Assembly: GCA_003144015.1 (NCBI GenBank)
Contig: QFWS01000005.1
Location: 173,703 to 237,702, forward strand
Direction: 5' to 3'
Length of the DNA: 64,000 nt
Source of the DNA: Flavobacteriaceae bacterium LYZ1037
GTDB lineage: Bacteria; Bacteroidota; Bacteroidia; Flavobacteriales; Flavobacteriaceae
Shown piece after piece: positions 8,553-17,964 of this stretch (positions are counted from its first letter, which is position 1; each line of letters begins with the position of its first letter). A program made the translations under genes and the position numbers. The notes beneath the pieces were generated by a model. The model searched no databases, was not told the origin of the DNA, and worked only from the letters and a program-made list of their open reading frames with translations.

Positions 8553-9188
8553 ATGAATTTAGAAGAAAAAGAAATATCCTATACAACTACTAATAGTTAT
8601 GCAACCTTAAACACCTTGACAGATAAAACAAAACATGTTTGGTTTGTATGTCATGGTATGGGTTATTTAAGCAGGTATTTTTTAAGATATTTTAGTGGAT
8701 TAAATGCAGATGAAAACTACCTTATAGCACCACAAGCTCAAAGCAAATACTACATACCTCCAAAATTTAAACATGTTGGTTCTAGCTGGTTAACAAAAGA
8801 AAACACGCTTAAAGAAACAGAGAATGTCTTGCGTTATTTTGATGCTGTTTTTGAAGCTGAGCAAATTCCGGAAGATAAAAACTTAATTGTTTTAGGTTAT
8901 TCACAAGGTGTTAGTGTGGCTACAAGATATGTTGCTAAAAGAAAAATAGCATGTTCGCAATTGGTACTACATTCCGGAGGAATTCCAAAAGAATTAACTA
9001 CAAATGATTTTAGTTTTATCAACGCAAAAGTAACCATGATTTATGGCAATGAAGATGAGTATTTAAATGAAAAACGTATTTTACATGAAACCCAAAGAGC
9101 CAAAGAATTATTTGGTGCTAATTTAAAAATAATTCCTTTTGAAGGAAAACATATTGTTAATGTAGAACTTATACATGCTTTGGTTTAG
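8553..9188 (+). CDS. Alpha/beta hydrolase (carboxylesterase/phospholipase-like)
   Basis: A 211-residue cytoplasmic alpha/beta hydrolase. The nucleophile elbow is GYSQG (Ser117); Asp168 in YGNEDEY and His200 in EGKHIV complete a plausible triad, and CHGMGYLSRYF near residue 33 would form the oxyanion region. The pattern resembles the carboxylesterase/phospholipase group. It is divergent from the menaquinone operon, which raises the possibility of a MenH role, but the MenH-typical SMGG-type elbow is absent, so I do not assign that. The next gene starts 3 nt after its stop, indicating a two-gene operon. Confidence 0.8.
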   Translation: MNLEEKEISYTTTNSYATLNTLTDKTKHVWFVCHGMGYLSRYFLRYFSGLNADENYLIAPQAQSKYYIPPKFKHVGSSWLTKENTLKETENVLRYFDAVFEAEQIPEDKNLIVLGYSQGVSVATRYVAKRKIACSQLVLHSGGIPKELTTNDFSFINAKVTMIYGNEDEYLNEKRILHETQRAKELFGANLKIIPFEGKHIVNVELIHALV

Positions 9189-9191
9189 GAC

Positions 9192-9764
9192 ATGACAGCA
9201 CCTCAATTAGAAAACACTTTTGTAAAACTCTCACTATTAGATTTGAGCAATTACAAACAGCTTCATGATATCGCTAGCGAAAAAGACTTAATTTACTACT
9301 CTCCAAGCAATATTTCGACACCAGATACACTAAAAGAATACGTGCAAACTGCTGTAGATGGTTATTACAGAAAAACTACCATTCCATTTATTATTTATGA
9401 TAAAAAAACAAAAACCTATGCAGGAAGCACACGTTTTGGATTGATAAACTGGAATAATAAAGTGCTTCATATTGGTTGGACTTGGATTGGAAAAAAGTTT
9501 CAAGGTTCTGGATTAAATAAACAGATGAAATTTTTAATGCTTCAGTATGCGTTTGAAACCTTGTTATTTGAAAAAGTTGAATTTAGAATCGACGAACGAA
9601 ACATACGTTCTAGAAAAGCAGCAGAAAAACTTGGAGCTACTCTAGAAGGTATTTTAAGAAAAGACACACTTATGCAAGATGGTTTTAGACGCAATACTTG
9701 CTGTTATGGCATTTTAAAAGAAGAATGGCCAGATATTAAAAAGACTGTTTTTAATGGGTTATAG
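9192..9764 (+). CDS. GNAT family N-acetyltransferase (RimJ/RimL-like)
   Basis: A 190-residue GNAT acetyltransferase using acetyl-CoA. Beta strands at YAGSTRFGLINW and the IGWTWIGKKFQGSGLNK segment fit the family: the latter carries the Q/R-x-x-G-x-G/A acetyl-CoA loop in the form FQGSGLN. The C-terminal ERNIRSRKAAEKLGATLEG is the standard RimJ/RimL-like signature. The acceptor, whether protein, antibiotic or small molecule, cannot be read. It is cotranscribed with the preceding hydrolase. Confidence 0.87.
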   Translation: MTAPQLENTFVKLSLLDLSNYKQLHDIASEKDLIYYSPSNISTPDTLKEYVQTAVDGYYRKTTIPFIIYDKKTKTYAGSTRFGLINWNNKVLHIGWTWIGKKFQGSGLNKQMKFLMLQYAFETLLFEKVEFRIDERNIRSRKAAEKLGATLEGILRKDTLMQDGFRRNTCCYGILKEEWPDIKKTVFNGL

Positions 9765-9804
9765 TGATATTAATTGAAATTTCATTTGTAAAAAAAACAC
9801 GAAA

Positions 9805-11409
9805 CTAATCTAATAATTCATCCATTAAAGCGCTTATTTTGTTAAGAATTAAACCTTCAGAATGCTTAATATATTTTTCAGTTAAATTTGAAATTTCATG
9901 ATGTAAGGTTACTTCCTTGTCATTAGTCCAATCAATTCTTCTAAATGGAATACCAGAAATAGGTTTTTCAGAAAACTCCACAATATTTCCTTTCACGATC
10001 CCTTTGTTTTTTAGCCAAGTAAAAACTCTGTGATTGTTTAAAAACGCTAAAATAAAATAGATGCTTTCTTTTGTTTCTTTTTTGGGAAATATAGCAGTAA
10101 CATCTTGTGTTGGGAAGATTCCAGAAGGAACATAGGCAAATCTAAAATTATCTTTATTGGATATGCGCTCCTTGCAAGGCACAAATATTCTTGGGGTTTT
10201 AGAATTAAATAAATGATGATTTCTTAAAAACACCCAATGCCAATAAGGTATTGTTCTATTGTATTGGTATCTTTTGTCTAATCGATCTTTTAAAGGTGTT
10301 AGTTTTTTATAAAAATTTGGGAAATTTTGTTTAAAGTTTTTTTCGTCTTCAACTTCATTTGCAAAAATATAATGTGTTGTTTTATTATAACCGAATGGTT
10401 CTAAATATTTAGCCTTTATGACTTTAATTGTATGGGCTGATTCAATGTCATTTAATTGTTCATCTTTTAACTGAAATGCCTTATCCAAACCACTAACCAT
10501 ACCATTTCCTATATCGCAAACATCTCCTATGGTTGGATATGTTGAAATTGTAGTTGAAGAAAATAAATCATGTTTTATTGAAGTTTCAGAACCACAACTT
10601 TTTTCAAATGCTTCTATTTTATCTATTTCAGCCACATTTGTGAGTAGCCATCTTTTATTTTTCTCAAATTGAGGAACTGAGAACTTTTTAATGTCTGAAT
10701 TAGATTTTTCTTCCTTAATTTGATTTAATATTTTAGGGCTTAAAATTCTGTTTTTATAATATTTTACAACATCAATTTTTTTGCTTTTATTTTTAGATTT
10801 AATGTATTTAAAAACGACAACAGAAACCGTTGCGTTATTGAATATTGGAGTTTCATTAAAATGAATAATCTTTTCAAAATACCCGTTTTCAACCATATAA
10901 TTTCTTAAAGTAATAGAATGTGTGGTGTTCATCCAATACTCCGGACAAATAAAAATAAGCTGTCCATTATCTTCAAGTAATTCAATTGACTTTAAGATAA
11001 AAATATATAAGTAGTCGCATAAACTATTAAAATAGGTGTTCCATAGTGCATTTGTTGCTAGTTCTTCTTTAAGTTCTTTTTCAAGATTTTTCCAACGAAT
11101 GTATGGTGGATTTCCAATGATAAGTTGGAATTTTTCTTTAATATTAGAAGACACAAAACTTTTATAGGTCACAAAATCGAATTGTTTCCCTAGTTCACTA
11201 TCAATCTCGAATGCTGTTAAATTATAAAACCCTCGCTTTAATAAAACATCTAAAAAAATGCCTTCTCCACAAGAAGGTTCTAATATGGACGAGTTTGTAT
11301 CTATTTCCGCTAAATCTACCATGAATTCAGCAACCATAGATGGTGTAAAATATTGTCCATATTTATTCTTTGAGGATTGCTCTACTATCGATATACTTTC
11401 ATCAAACAT
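9805..11409 (-). CDS. Class I adenine-N6 DNA methyltransferase (Eco57I/TaqI-like), orphan
   Basis: A 534-residue DNA methyltransferase. The N-terminal catalytic domain starts with KYGQYFTPSMVAEFMVDL, has SAM-binding motif I as LEPSCGEGIFL (43-53) and catalytic motif IV as NPPYIRW (100-106). The second half (about 280-534) has the look of a TaqI-like target-recognition domain with IGDVCDIGNGMVSGLDKAF and IFPTQDVTAIFPKK. It should methylate adenine in an asymmetric or short target. No endonuclease, specificity subunit or phage gene adjoins it, so it is either a solitary regulator or a relic of a restriction system. Codon and base use look like the neighbours. Confidence 0.88.
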   Translation of the reverse strand: MFDESISIVEQSSKNKYGQYFTPSMVAEFMVDLAEIDTNSSILEPSCGEGIFLDVLLKRGFYNLTAFEIDSELGKQFDFVTYKSFVSSNIKEKFQLIIGNPPYIRWKNLEKELKEELATNALWNTYFNSLCDYLYIFILKSIELLEDNGQLIFICPEYWMNTTHSITLRNYMVENGYFEKIIHFNETPIFNNATVSVVVFKYIKSKNKSKKIDVVKYYKNRILSPKILNQIKEEKSNSDIKKFSVPQFEKNKRWLLTNVAEIDKIEAFEKSCGSETSIKHDLFSSTTISTYPTIGDVCDIGNGMVSGLDKAFQLKDEQLNDIESAHTIKVIKAKYLEPFGYNKTTHYIFANEVEDEKNFKQNFPNFYKKLTPLKDRLDKRYQYNRTIPYWHWVFLRNHHLFNSKTPRIFVPCKERISNKDNFRFAYVPSGIFPTQDVTAIFPKKETKESIYFILAFLNNHRVFTWLKNKGIVKGNIVEFSEKPISGIPFRRIDWTNDKEVTLHHEISNLTEKYIKHSEGLILNKISALMDELLD

Positions 11410-11512
11410 GCTATATTCTTTAGTGATTCTGCAAGTTACTAATTTAGTATTGCTTTGTTAAATATGAGTATGATTCATCATTAGTCAATGTAAAAAAACA
11501 TCTATTATAAAC

Positions 11513-11550
11513 TAAAAAAGGTTTCCTTTTTAAGAGAAACGCTTTTTTAA
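11513..11550 (-). terminator. Probable terminator downstream of the nitronate monooxygenase-like gene
   Basis: GTTTC/GAAAC hairpin (arms 11521-11525 and 11536-11540) with A6 on the left and T6 on the right, so it could work in either direction. It sits between the stop of the gene at 11581 and the start of the methyltransferase. The stem is short. Confidence 0.4.
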
Positions 11551-11580
11551 AATTTATGCAGATATGTTTTTTTACAGTTT

Positions 11581-12528
11581 TTAGGTAATTAGTTTTTTAA
11601 TAATTTTTTTGGTCGGTAAAATTTCTGTGGTATGCTCAATGCTTGGCCCTGCAACCCAAACCGTTTTATAAGTCGCTTGTGTAGCTGCTTTAGTAGTTGC
11701 ATTCATACCAATAGAAAAACGAATCATTTTTACCCATTTTTTAAGTTTCTTGTTTTTATTTAAAATAGATTCTAACTTAGATTCTTTGGTTCCTATTTTT
11801 TGTACATAAGGTGTATTAATAACTGTGCAAGGTGTCCCCGAAATACGTTGCGTCATTACAATATCTTTAGCACCATAATCTACACAGGCTTGTTTGTATT
11901 CTTCAGTTACTTCGGCTTCTACTGAGGCTATAAAAGGACTTCCAACGGAAACACCATCTGCTCCATAACTTAGCATTCTATCAATATCTGCTTTACATCC
12001 TACACCTCCAGCAGAAATAACAGGAATAGAAATGTTGTCTTTAAGAAGCTTTATTAATTCTTCAGGTGAATAATTTCCTCTATGTCCTCCTGCTTGATTA
12101 TTAACACAAATAGCAGCATCTGCTCCAAGACTTTCAACCTTTTGCGCAAATTTTAAATCGGTAACATCACAAAACACTTTTATACCAACTGCATGTGCCT
12201 GATTGATAGTTTCTTCTGGGCTACCTAATGATGTAATAATAAAATCGCAACCTTCTTCACAAAGCACTCTTAATTGCTCTTTATATTTGATGTTAGATTT
12301 GTTTACAATCAGATTATAACCAAAAGATCCTCCTTCAACTTTCGCTGCTTTTAATTCTTGTATGGAAGCTCTCAACTCTTCTAAAGTTCTGTAATTTAAG
12401 GCAGGAATGCAGCCTGCAATGCCACCTTTCATGGCTTCAATAACCATGGCAGTGTTAGACACCAAAAACATAGGAGCTTGTATAATAGGATATGTTATAT
12501 TTAAGAGTTGGGTAAGTTGAGTTTGCAT
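11581..12528 (-). CDS. Nitronate monooxygenase / 2-nitropropane dioxygenase-like flavoprotein
   Basis: A 315-residue FMN-binding TIM-barrel protein of the nitronate monooxygenase family. It begins with YPIIQAPMFLVSN, the FMN-contacting first strand, and has NNQAGGHRGN, ISAGGVGCKADI and YGADGVSVGSPFIAS, which bind the FMN phosphate. The family oxidises alkyl nitronates, but many members are uncharacterised NADH:quinone reductases or fatty-acid enoyl reductases, so the substrate is left open. A second family member lies at 25713-26690. It is a single-gene unit on the minus strand. Confidence 0.85.
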   Translation of the reverse strand: MQTQLTQLLNITYPIIQAPMFLVSNTAMVIEAMKGGIAGCIPALNYRTLEELRASIQELKAAKVEGGSFGYNLIVNKSNIKYKEQLRVLCEEGCDFIITSLGSPEETINQAHAVGIKVFCDVTDLKFAQKVESLGADAAICVNNQAGGHRGNYSPEELIKLLKDNISIPVISAGGVGCKADIDRMLSYGADGVSVGSPFIASVEAEVTEEYKQACVDYGAKDIVMTQRISGTPCTVINTPYVQKIGTKESKLESILNKNKKLKKWVKMIRFSIGMNATTKAATQATYKTVWVAGPSIEHTTEILPTKKIIKKLIT

Positions 12529-12634
12529 AGGAGGTTTTTGTTTATGGACAAATATACTACAATTTACTATGCGTGCATAATTTATTAGAACGATGATTAT
12601 AAAATTTAAAATGAGGCTAAAACTAATATAAAGA

Positions 12635-14164
12635 TTATTTTTTTCTAGGAACTAACTCTTTGTTTTCTGACAACTTATAAATAGTCCATGCTAAAATAAC
12701 AGCATTTTTAATAACATCTTGTTCTGGAACATATTCCAAAACGTCTAATTCTGTGTGATGTGTTGCAGAATTATATTCCAAAGGGTCTTGAATAAACTGA
12801 AAAGCTGGAATATTATAAAAATCAAAAGTTTCATGATCTGTTGATAAGGTATTTTCAATGGTTAATACACCATCTGTTAAATCTGTTATTGAAGAGAACA
12901 CCTCTCTAAATACAGGTTTTGCATACTTATTATTTTGAAGATATAAACCTCTAATGGCTCCTGCTCCATTATCTAAATTCAAATAAGCAGAGACTTTAGT
13001 TGATTCTATATTTGCTTTTTCATCATGCTGTCCGAAATGTTTTTTACCATAAGAAACAGAGCCTAAAAAAGCTTGTTCTTCTCCACCCCAAAGCCCCATT
13101 TTTATCGTTCTTTTTGGCTGATACCCAACAGCCTTAAGAATTCTTAAAGCTTCTACTAAAACGATAGAACTTGCACCGTTATCTGTTGCTCCTGTTCCAG
13201 CATGCCAAGAATCGAAATGAGCTCCTACCATAACTGTTTCAGATTTTAGTTTTTTATCAGTACCCGATAATTCAGCCAGAATATTAACGTTATTCTCTGG
13301 TTTAAAATAAAAGGATGTTTCTAAATTTAAACGAATTTTTGGAACGACATTCATTTCTAACATTCTAGATAATCTACCAAAATGTTCTGGCATAATCGTA
13401 AAATAAGGCAAGGGTTTATAATGATCTTCTTTATAAAAATAAGTGCCATCTGGATGTAATACACCTAAATACATGGAACGGGATTTTAATACTGCCAACG
13501 CACCTTCTGATTCTAAAAATCTTAAGAAGTCTTCTTCTTTAACGTCATCTGCTTCCCATGATTTTAATAAATCTGGTAAGTATGTTTGTTTGACTTTAGC
13601 AGAATCTTGTTTAGCCATTTTATCTAAATAGGCTTCAGAATATCTTTCAAAAATGGTATCGGTTAAAGATTTTCTTTGTGGTTCTCTTCCTAATAAAATA
13701 ATTTTACCTTTTAATTTTCCTGAATATTTCAGTTTTATAGAGTCTAACTCTTTATACTTTTTTATATAGATCACATCTCCTGCAACAATACCATCTGTAC
13801 TTTTAGACATTGCTAATGGATATGCAGAAATATGCATGAAATTTGGAGAAATCATTTCTACATTAAAACTTTCCATGCTCCATCCTCGACAATCGTCGCA
13901 ATAAGATTCAAAATGAACATTCTGTAGTCCAACAGATGTCATTTTTTTAGACATCCATTTTGCTGCTTCAAAATATTCGTTAGAACCAGTAAGACGTTGT
14001 CCGTAAACATCTGTTAATTCACCTAACATAGCTATAGCTTGCGAGTTATTAAAACCCTCGTTCTTAATCTTTTCAAGCATCTCGTTATTGCTTGCCGTTT
14101 GCGAATAACTACTAAAAAAGAAACTTAGTAGGAATACATAAAAGAATGTTGATTTTAACGTCAT
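12635..14164 (-). CDS. Secreted M28 family zinc peptidase with PA-like insert
   Basis: A 509-residue exported metallopeptidase. A signal peptide (MTLKSTFFYVFLLSFFFSSYSQ, cut after the SYSQ region) is followed by a domain with a PA-like insertion and then the M28 catalytic domain. The zinc ligands can be followed in order: His in VGAHFDSWH, Asp in GATDNGASS, the Glu pair in WGGEEQAFLGS, Asp in NLDNGAGA and His in STDHETFD. Such proteins act as aminopeptidases or carboxypeptidases in the periplasm or outside the cell. ATG 14164 is preferred over the in-frame ATG at 14224 because it places the signal peptide at the N-terminus. Confidence 0.9.
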   Translation of the reverse strand: MTLKSTFFYVFLLSFFFSSYSQTASNNEMLEKIKNEGFNNSQAIAMLGELTDVYGQRLTGSNEYFEAAKWMSKKMTSVGLQNVHFESYCDDCRGWSMESFNVEMISPNFMHISAYPLAMSKSTDGIVAGDVIYIKKYKELDSIKLKYSGKLKGKIILLGREPQRKSLTDTIFERYSEAYLDKMAKQDSAKVKQTYLPDLLKSWEADDVKEEDFLRFLESEGALAVLKSRSMYLGVLHPDGTYFYKEDHYKPLPYFTIMPEHFGRLSRMLEMNVVPKIRLNLETSFYFKPENNVNILAELSGTDKKLKSETVMVGAHFDSWHAGTGATDNGASSIVLVEALRILKAVGYQPKRTIKMGLWGGEEQAFLGSVSYGKKHFGQHDEKANIESTKVSAYLNLDNGAGAIRGLYLQNNKYAKPVFREVFSSITDLTDGVLTIENTLSTDHETFDFYNIPAFQFIQDPLEYNSATHHTELDVLEYVPEQDVIKNAVILAWTIYKLSENKELVPRKK

Positions 14165-14245
14165 GAGTATGGTTTTAAAAAATTCAATTCGAATGTAAGA
14201 AAGAAAAGACATATTTAAGTTCATAATCTGAAAAGAATTTGAAAA

Positions 14246-14277
14246 AAAAACGCAATCAAATGAATGATTGCGTTTTT
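14246..14277 (-). terminator. Strong Rho-independent terminator of dnaK
   Basis: Perfect 13-bp stem (14246-14258 with 14265-14277; core CGCAATCA/TGATTGCG flanked by A5/T5) and a 6-nt loop. It lies 45 bp past the dnaK stop, on the minus strand, before the M28 peptidase gene. Confidence 0.9.
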
Positions 14278-14288
14278 ATTATTTAATT

Positions 14289-14317
14289 GAGATTCCTCGA
14301 CTACTCTTGGAATGACA
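14289..14317. repeat. REP-like intergenic element (ATTCC...GGAATGACA type)
   Basis: Short imperfect palindrome with ATTCC and GGAAT arms followed by GACA, between dnaK and its terminator. A related element with the same arms lies at 34151-34174. From memory such sequences are scattered widely in flavobacterial genomes; that is not proven here. Confidence 0.4.
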
Positions 14318-14321
14318 TTTT

Positions 14322-16226
14322 TTATTTCACTTCTTCGAAGTCTACGTCTTCGACATCGCTAGCTTCGTTAGCATCTGTTCCTGCATTTGCATCAGGTCCT
14401 GCTTCTTGGCCACCTTGAGCATCTGCTTGTGCTTTATACATTTCTTCACTAGCAACTTTCCAAGCTTCGTTTATTTTCTCTAAAGCTGGGTCTATAACTG
14501 CAAGATCTTTTGTTTCGAAAGCTGTTTTTAGTTCTGCAAGAGCTTCTTCAATTGGTTGTTTTTTATCATCAGATAATTTATCACCAAATTCTTTTAGCTG
14601 ACTCTCTGTTTGGAAAATCATAGCATCAGCAGCATTTAATTTATCAGCTTTTTCTTTAGCTGCTTTATCTGCATCAGCATTTGCTTCAGCATCAGCTTTC
14701 ATTTTTTGAATTTCTTCTTCAGTTAAACCTGAAGATGCTTCAATTCTAATATCCTGAGTTTTGCCTGTGGCTTTATCACCAGCAGTTACATGGATGATAC
14801 CATTTGCATCGATATCGAAAGTCACTTCAATTTGAGGTGTTCCTCTTCTTGCTGGTGGAATACCATCTAAATGGAAACGTCCAATTGTTTTATTGTCGGC
14901 TGCCATGGCTCTTTCTCCTTGTAATACATGGATTTCAACAGAAGGCTGATTATCTGCTGCTGTAGAAAACACTTGACTTTTCTTAGTTGGAATAGTTGTG
15001 TTTGCTTCAATAAGCTTAGTCATTACATTCCCCATAGTTTCAATACCTAGAGACAAAGGTGTTACGTCTAATAACAAGACATCTTTAACATCTCCTGTTA
15101 AAACACCACCTTGAATTCCAGCTCCTAAAGAAACAACTTCATCTGGATTAACACCTTTACTTGGTGCTTTTCCGAAGAATTTTTCAACAGCTTCTTGAAC
15201 TGCTGGGATACGAGTTGATCCACCTACTAAAATTACTTCGTCAATATCGTTTTTAGATAATCCTGCTGCTTTCAAAGCTTTTTCGCAAGGAGCTATAGTA
15301 CGTTTAACCAAATCGTCGATTAATTGCTCGAATTTAGCACGAGTTAAAGTACGTACTAAGTGTTTTGGTCCTGAAGCCGTTGCTGTTACATAAGGCAAAT
15401 TAATTTCAGTTTGTGCTGAAGATGATAATTCAATCTTCGCTTTTTCAGCAGCTTCTTTTAAACGTTGTAAAGCCATAGGGTCTTGACGTAAATCAATATC
15501 TTCATCTGCTTTAAACTCATCTGCCAACCAATCAATTACTTTTTGGTCTACATCGTCACCACCTAAGTGTGTGTCACCATCTGTAGCAAGCACTTCAAAA
15601 ACACCATCTCCTAATTCTAGTATAGAAACATCATGTGTTCCTCCTCCAAAATCAAAAACCGCTATTTTTTGGTCTGTCCCTTTTTTGTCCATTCCGTAAG
15701 CTAAAGCTGCTGCTGTAGGTTCGTTAATAATTCTTCGAACTTTTAAACCTGCAATTTCTCCAGCTTCTTTTGTTGCTTGACGTTGAGAGTCATTAAAATA
15801 AGCAGGAACAGTAATAACTGCCTCACTTACAGTTTGACCTAAATAGTCTTCAGCCGTTTTCTTCATTTTTTGAAGAATCATGGCAGATAATTCTTGAGGT
15901 GTATATAAACGACCATCAATATCTACACGTGGTGTATCATTATCTCCTTTTACTACTTTGTATGGTACGCGTTCTGCTTCTTTTTTAGATTCAGAATATT
16001 TATTACCCATAAAACGTTTTATAGAAGATACCGTTTTTGTAGGGTTTGTTACTGCTTGACGTTTTGCTGGGTCACCAACTTTAATTTCGCCTCCTTCAAC
16101 AAAAGCGATAACAGATGGCGTTGTACGCTTACCTTCTGCATTAGGAATAACAACTGGCTCATTACCTTCCATTACAGAGACACAAGAGTTCGTTGTTCCT
16201 AAATCGATTCCAATAATTTTACTCAT
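14322..16226 (-). CDS. dnaK: Molecular chaperone DnaK (Hsp70)
   Basis: A 634-residue Hsp70 chaperone that refolds proteins in an ATP cycle with DnaJ and GrpE. The ATPase domain begins with [11 protein letters not shown] (5-15), followed by [30 protein letters not shown] and [12 protein letters not shown]. The substrate-binding domain begins near [13 protein letters not shown], and the protein ends in the EDVDFEEVK tail typical of DnaK. dnaJ and grpE are not in the window. The gene stands alone, with its own terminator and a long leader that holds a sigma-54-like promoter and a hairpin (annotated separately). Confidence 0.98.
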   Translation of the reverse strand: MSKIIGIDLGTTNSCVSVMEGNEPVVIPNAEGKRTTPSVIAFVEGGEIKVGDPAKRQAVTNPTKTVSSIKRFMGNKYSESKKEAERVPYKVVKGDNDTPRVDIDGRLYTPQELSAMILQKMKKTAEDYLGQTVSEAVITVPAYFNDSQRQATKEAGEIAGLKVRRIINEPTAAALAYGMDKKGTDQKIAVFDFGGGTHDVSILELGDGVFEVLATDGDTHLGGDDVDQKVIDWLADEFKADEDIDLRQDPMALQRLKEAAEKAKIELSSSAQTEINLPYVTATASGPKHLVRTLTRAKFEQLIDDLVKRTIAPCEKALKAAGLSKNDIDEVILVGGSTRIPAVQEAVEKFFGKAPSKGVNPDEVVSLGAGIQGGVLTGDVKDVLLLDVTPLSLGIETMGNVMTKLIEANTTIPTKKSQVFSTAADNQPSVEIHVLQGERAMAADNKTIGRFHLDGIPPARRGTPQIEVTFDIDANGIIHVTAGDKATGKTQDIRIEASSGLTEEEIQKMKADAEANADADKAAKEKADKLNAADAMIFQTESQLKEFGDKLSDDKKQPIEEALAELKTAFETKDLAVIDPALEKINEAWKVASEEMYKAQADAQGGQEAGPDANAGTDANEASDVEDVDFEEVK

Positions 16227-16247
16227 AATAATATTTGTTTTTATAAA

Positions 16248-16265
16248 TTTCCGTCTTCACGGAAA
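16248..16265 (-). other. Hairpin in the dnaK 5' untranslated region
   Basis: Perfect 7-bp stem TTTCCGT/ACGGAAA with a 4-nt loop, ending 22 nt before the dnaK ATG. With no T tract downstream it is not a terminator. It could influence translation or stability of the dnaK mRNA, for example as a temperature-sensitive element; that is inference. Confidence 0.45.
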
Positions 16266-16298
16266 CGTTGTGTTCAATTTTAAATTCGGAATGTATAA

Positions 16299-16314
16299 GT
16301 CAATGATTATGCCA
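16299..16314 (-). promoter_or_regulatory. Sigma-54-like promoter upstream of dnaK
   Basis: On the minus strand TGGCATAATCATTGAC has the GG of a -24 element and the TTG of a -12 element at exactly the sigma-54 spacing (consensus TGGCACG-N4-TTGC); the -12 element has TTGA instead of TTGC. It lies 73-88 nt before the dnaK ATG and next to an inverted repeat that could bind an activator or repressor. No good TAnnTTTG box is seen in this leader. Confidence 0.45.
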
Positions 16315-16339
16315 TGTCAAAAAATATGACAGGATGTCA
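16315..16339 (-). promoter_or_regulatory. TGACA/TGTCA operator-like repeats upstream of dnaK
   Basis: A perfect inverted repeat TGACA-3 nt-TGTCA (16327-16339) plus a further half-site TGTCA at 16315-16319 with a 7-nt gap, directly abutting the sigma-54-like -24 element on its upstream side. The arrangement looks like an operator or activator site for heat-shock control. The binding protein is unknown. Confidence 0.45.
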
Positions 16340-16446
16340 CTTAGTAAATGGCAAAACTTAAAAACCCTTATTATTAAAGTTAAATTATTCAAAAAAATAT
16401 CTTAATAACTCAATAGCTATTTACATTTTAATTGAAAGAAAGACTT

Positions 16447-16454
16447 TATATTTG
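16447..16454 (+). promoter_or_regulatory. -7 promoter box of sdaA
   Basis: TATATTTG fits TAnnTTTG and lies 22 nt before the sdaA ATG. The TTG expected about 19 nt upstream is missing, so only the -7 half is supported. Confidence 0.45.
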
Positions 16455-16476
16455 TTGTTCATTCAAATGAAGGGTT

Positions 16477-17898
16477 ATGGAGTGTATTTCAGTTTTCGAC
16501 ATGTTAAAAATTGGTGTTGGACCTTCTAGTTCCCACACTTTAGGTCCTTGGCGAGCAGCAGAGCGTTGGATTAAAGAATTAAAAGCAAATAATACTTTTG
16601 ATAAAGTAGAGAGTATTCATGTAGACCTGTATGGCTCATTATCGCTTACAGGAAAAGGGCATGCAACAGACTATGCTGTCATGTTAGGATTGTTTGGTAG
16701 TGACCCAGAAACAATTCCAACAGACACAATTCCTACCATTATTTCTAACATTAAAAGCAGCAAAACTTTGGTTTTAAATAATGAAAGAGCTTTACCTTTT
16801 AATCCTGAAACAGACATCGTTTTCAACCGAAAATTTCTTCCGTTTCATTCTAATGGAATGGAATTTACCGCTATGATAGGTGACAAAAAGAAAAAGTCTA
16901 CCTTTTATTCAATTGGTGGTGGATTTGTAGTCAAAGAAGAACGAACAAATCATAAAAGAAATTTTGAAATTAAATGCTCATTTCCATATCCTATTGATAA
17001 AGGTACTGAGCTTTTACAGTTTTGTAATGATTTAGATTTACCCATTTCTCAAGTCGTTTTAGAAAATGAAAAATCGATTCGTGAAGAAACAGAAATAGAT
17101 AAAGAGTTACAACGTATTTGGGACACGATGTTGGAATGTATGTATATTGGATGTCATACAGAGGGCAATCTTCCTGGAGGCTTAAATGTAAGACGCCGAG
17201 CTTACGACATGAACCAAAATTTAAAAGGTGTAACACCTTACTCAAATCCAGTAGAATGGATTTATTCTATAAGAAGTACCGAAGTAAAGTTTAGACAAAT
17301 TATTAAATGGGTTAGTTGTTTTGCTCTTGCTGTCAACGAGGTCAATGCGTCTTTAGGTCGTGTAGTTACAGCACCAACTAATGGTAGCGCTGGAGTTATA
17401 CCATCTGTTTTAATGTACTACTTAGTAATAGAAAATCATGATGGAAACTTTGAAGACATAAAAAAATTCTTATTGGTCGCTGGAGAAATAGGAAGTATCT
17501 TTAAAAAAGGAGCAACAATAAGTGCTGCAATGGGTGGCTGTCAAGCTGAAATTGGCGTGTCTTCTGCAATGGCTGCAGGTGCTTTAACCGAGCTACTAGG
17601 TGGCACACCAGAACAAGTATTAATTGCTGCAGAAATTGCTATGGAACATCATTTAGGTTTAACCTGTGATCCTATTGGAGGTTTGGTGCAAATTCCATGT
17701 ATTGAAAGGAATGCCATGGGAGCTATAAAAGCTATTAATGCTGCAGAATTAGCACTGGATACAGATCCAAAAAACGTGAAAGTTCCTTTAGACAAAGTTG
17801 TTCAAACCATGTGGGAAACTGCAAAGGATATGAATTCTAAATACAAAGAAACTAGCGAAGGTGGTCTTGCTGTTGGTGTTAATATGGCAGATTGTTAA
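16477..17898 (+). CDS. sdaA: L-serine ammonia-lyase (iron-sulfur L-serine dehydratase, single chain)
   Basis: A 473-residue enzyme converting L-serine to pyruvate and ammonia. It has the fused single-chain architecture: N-terminal beta domain from [20 protein letters not shown], then the alpha domain with [13 protein letters not shown]. Cluster-binding cysteines expected of the [4Fe-4S] family are seen in [22 protein letters not shown] and the final MADC segment. Cytoplasmic and oxygen-sensitive by family. It is transcribed divergently from dnaK across 250 bp and stands alone. The residues needed for activity appear intact. Confidence 0.95.
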   Translation: MECISVFDMLKIGVGPSSSHTLGPWRAAERWIKELKANNTFDKVESIHVDLYGSLSLTGKGHATDYAVMLGLFGSDPETIPTDTIPTIISNIKSSKTLVLNNERALPFNPETDIVFNRKFLPFHSNGMEFTAMIGDKKKKSTFYSIGGGFVVKEERTNHKRNFEIKCSFPYPIDKGTELLQFCNDLDLPISQVVLENEKSIREETEIDKELQRIWDTMLECMYIGCHTEGNLPGGLNVRRRAYDMNQNLKGVTPYSNPVEWIYSIRSTEVKFRQIIKWVSCFALAVNEVNASLGRVVTAPTNGSAGVIPSVLMYYLVIENHDGNFEDIKKFLLVAGEIGSIFKKGATISAAMGGCQAEIGVSSAMAAGALTELLGGTPEQVLIAAEIAMEHHLGLTCDPIGGLVQIPCIERNAMGAIKAINAAELALDTDPKNVKVPLDKVVQTMWETAKDMNSKYKETSEGGLAVGVNMADC

Positions 17899-17964
17899 GT
17901 CTTAATATAATTCGTTTTTTAGATTAATTTAAATCTAGAATTCTTTAATATTTTTTCAAGAAAT

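Noticed and set aside
8553..9188. MenH (SHCHC synthase) as identity of the alpha/beta hydrolase
   Set aside because: It adjoins the menaquinone operon but is divergent and lacks the MenH-type nucleophile elbow; general hydrolase assignment is safer.
17899..17964. Terminator between sdaA and the NTF2-like gene
   Set aside because: Only weak A/T dyads are seen, one of them inside the coding end; no GC-containing stem with a T tract.
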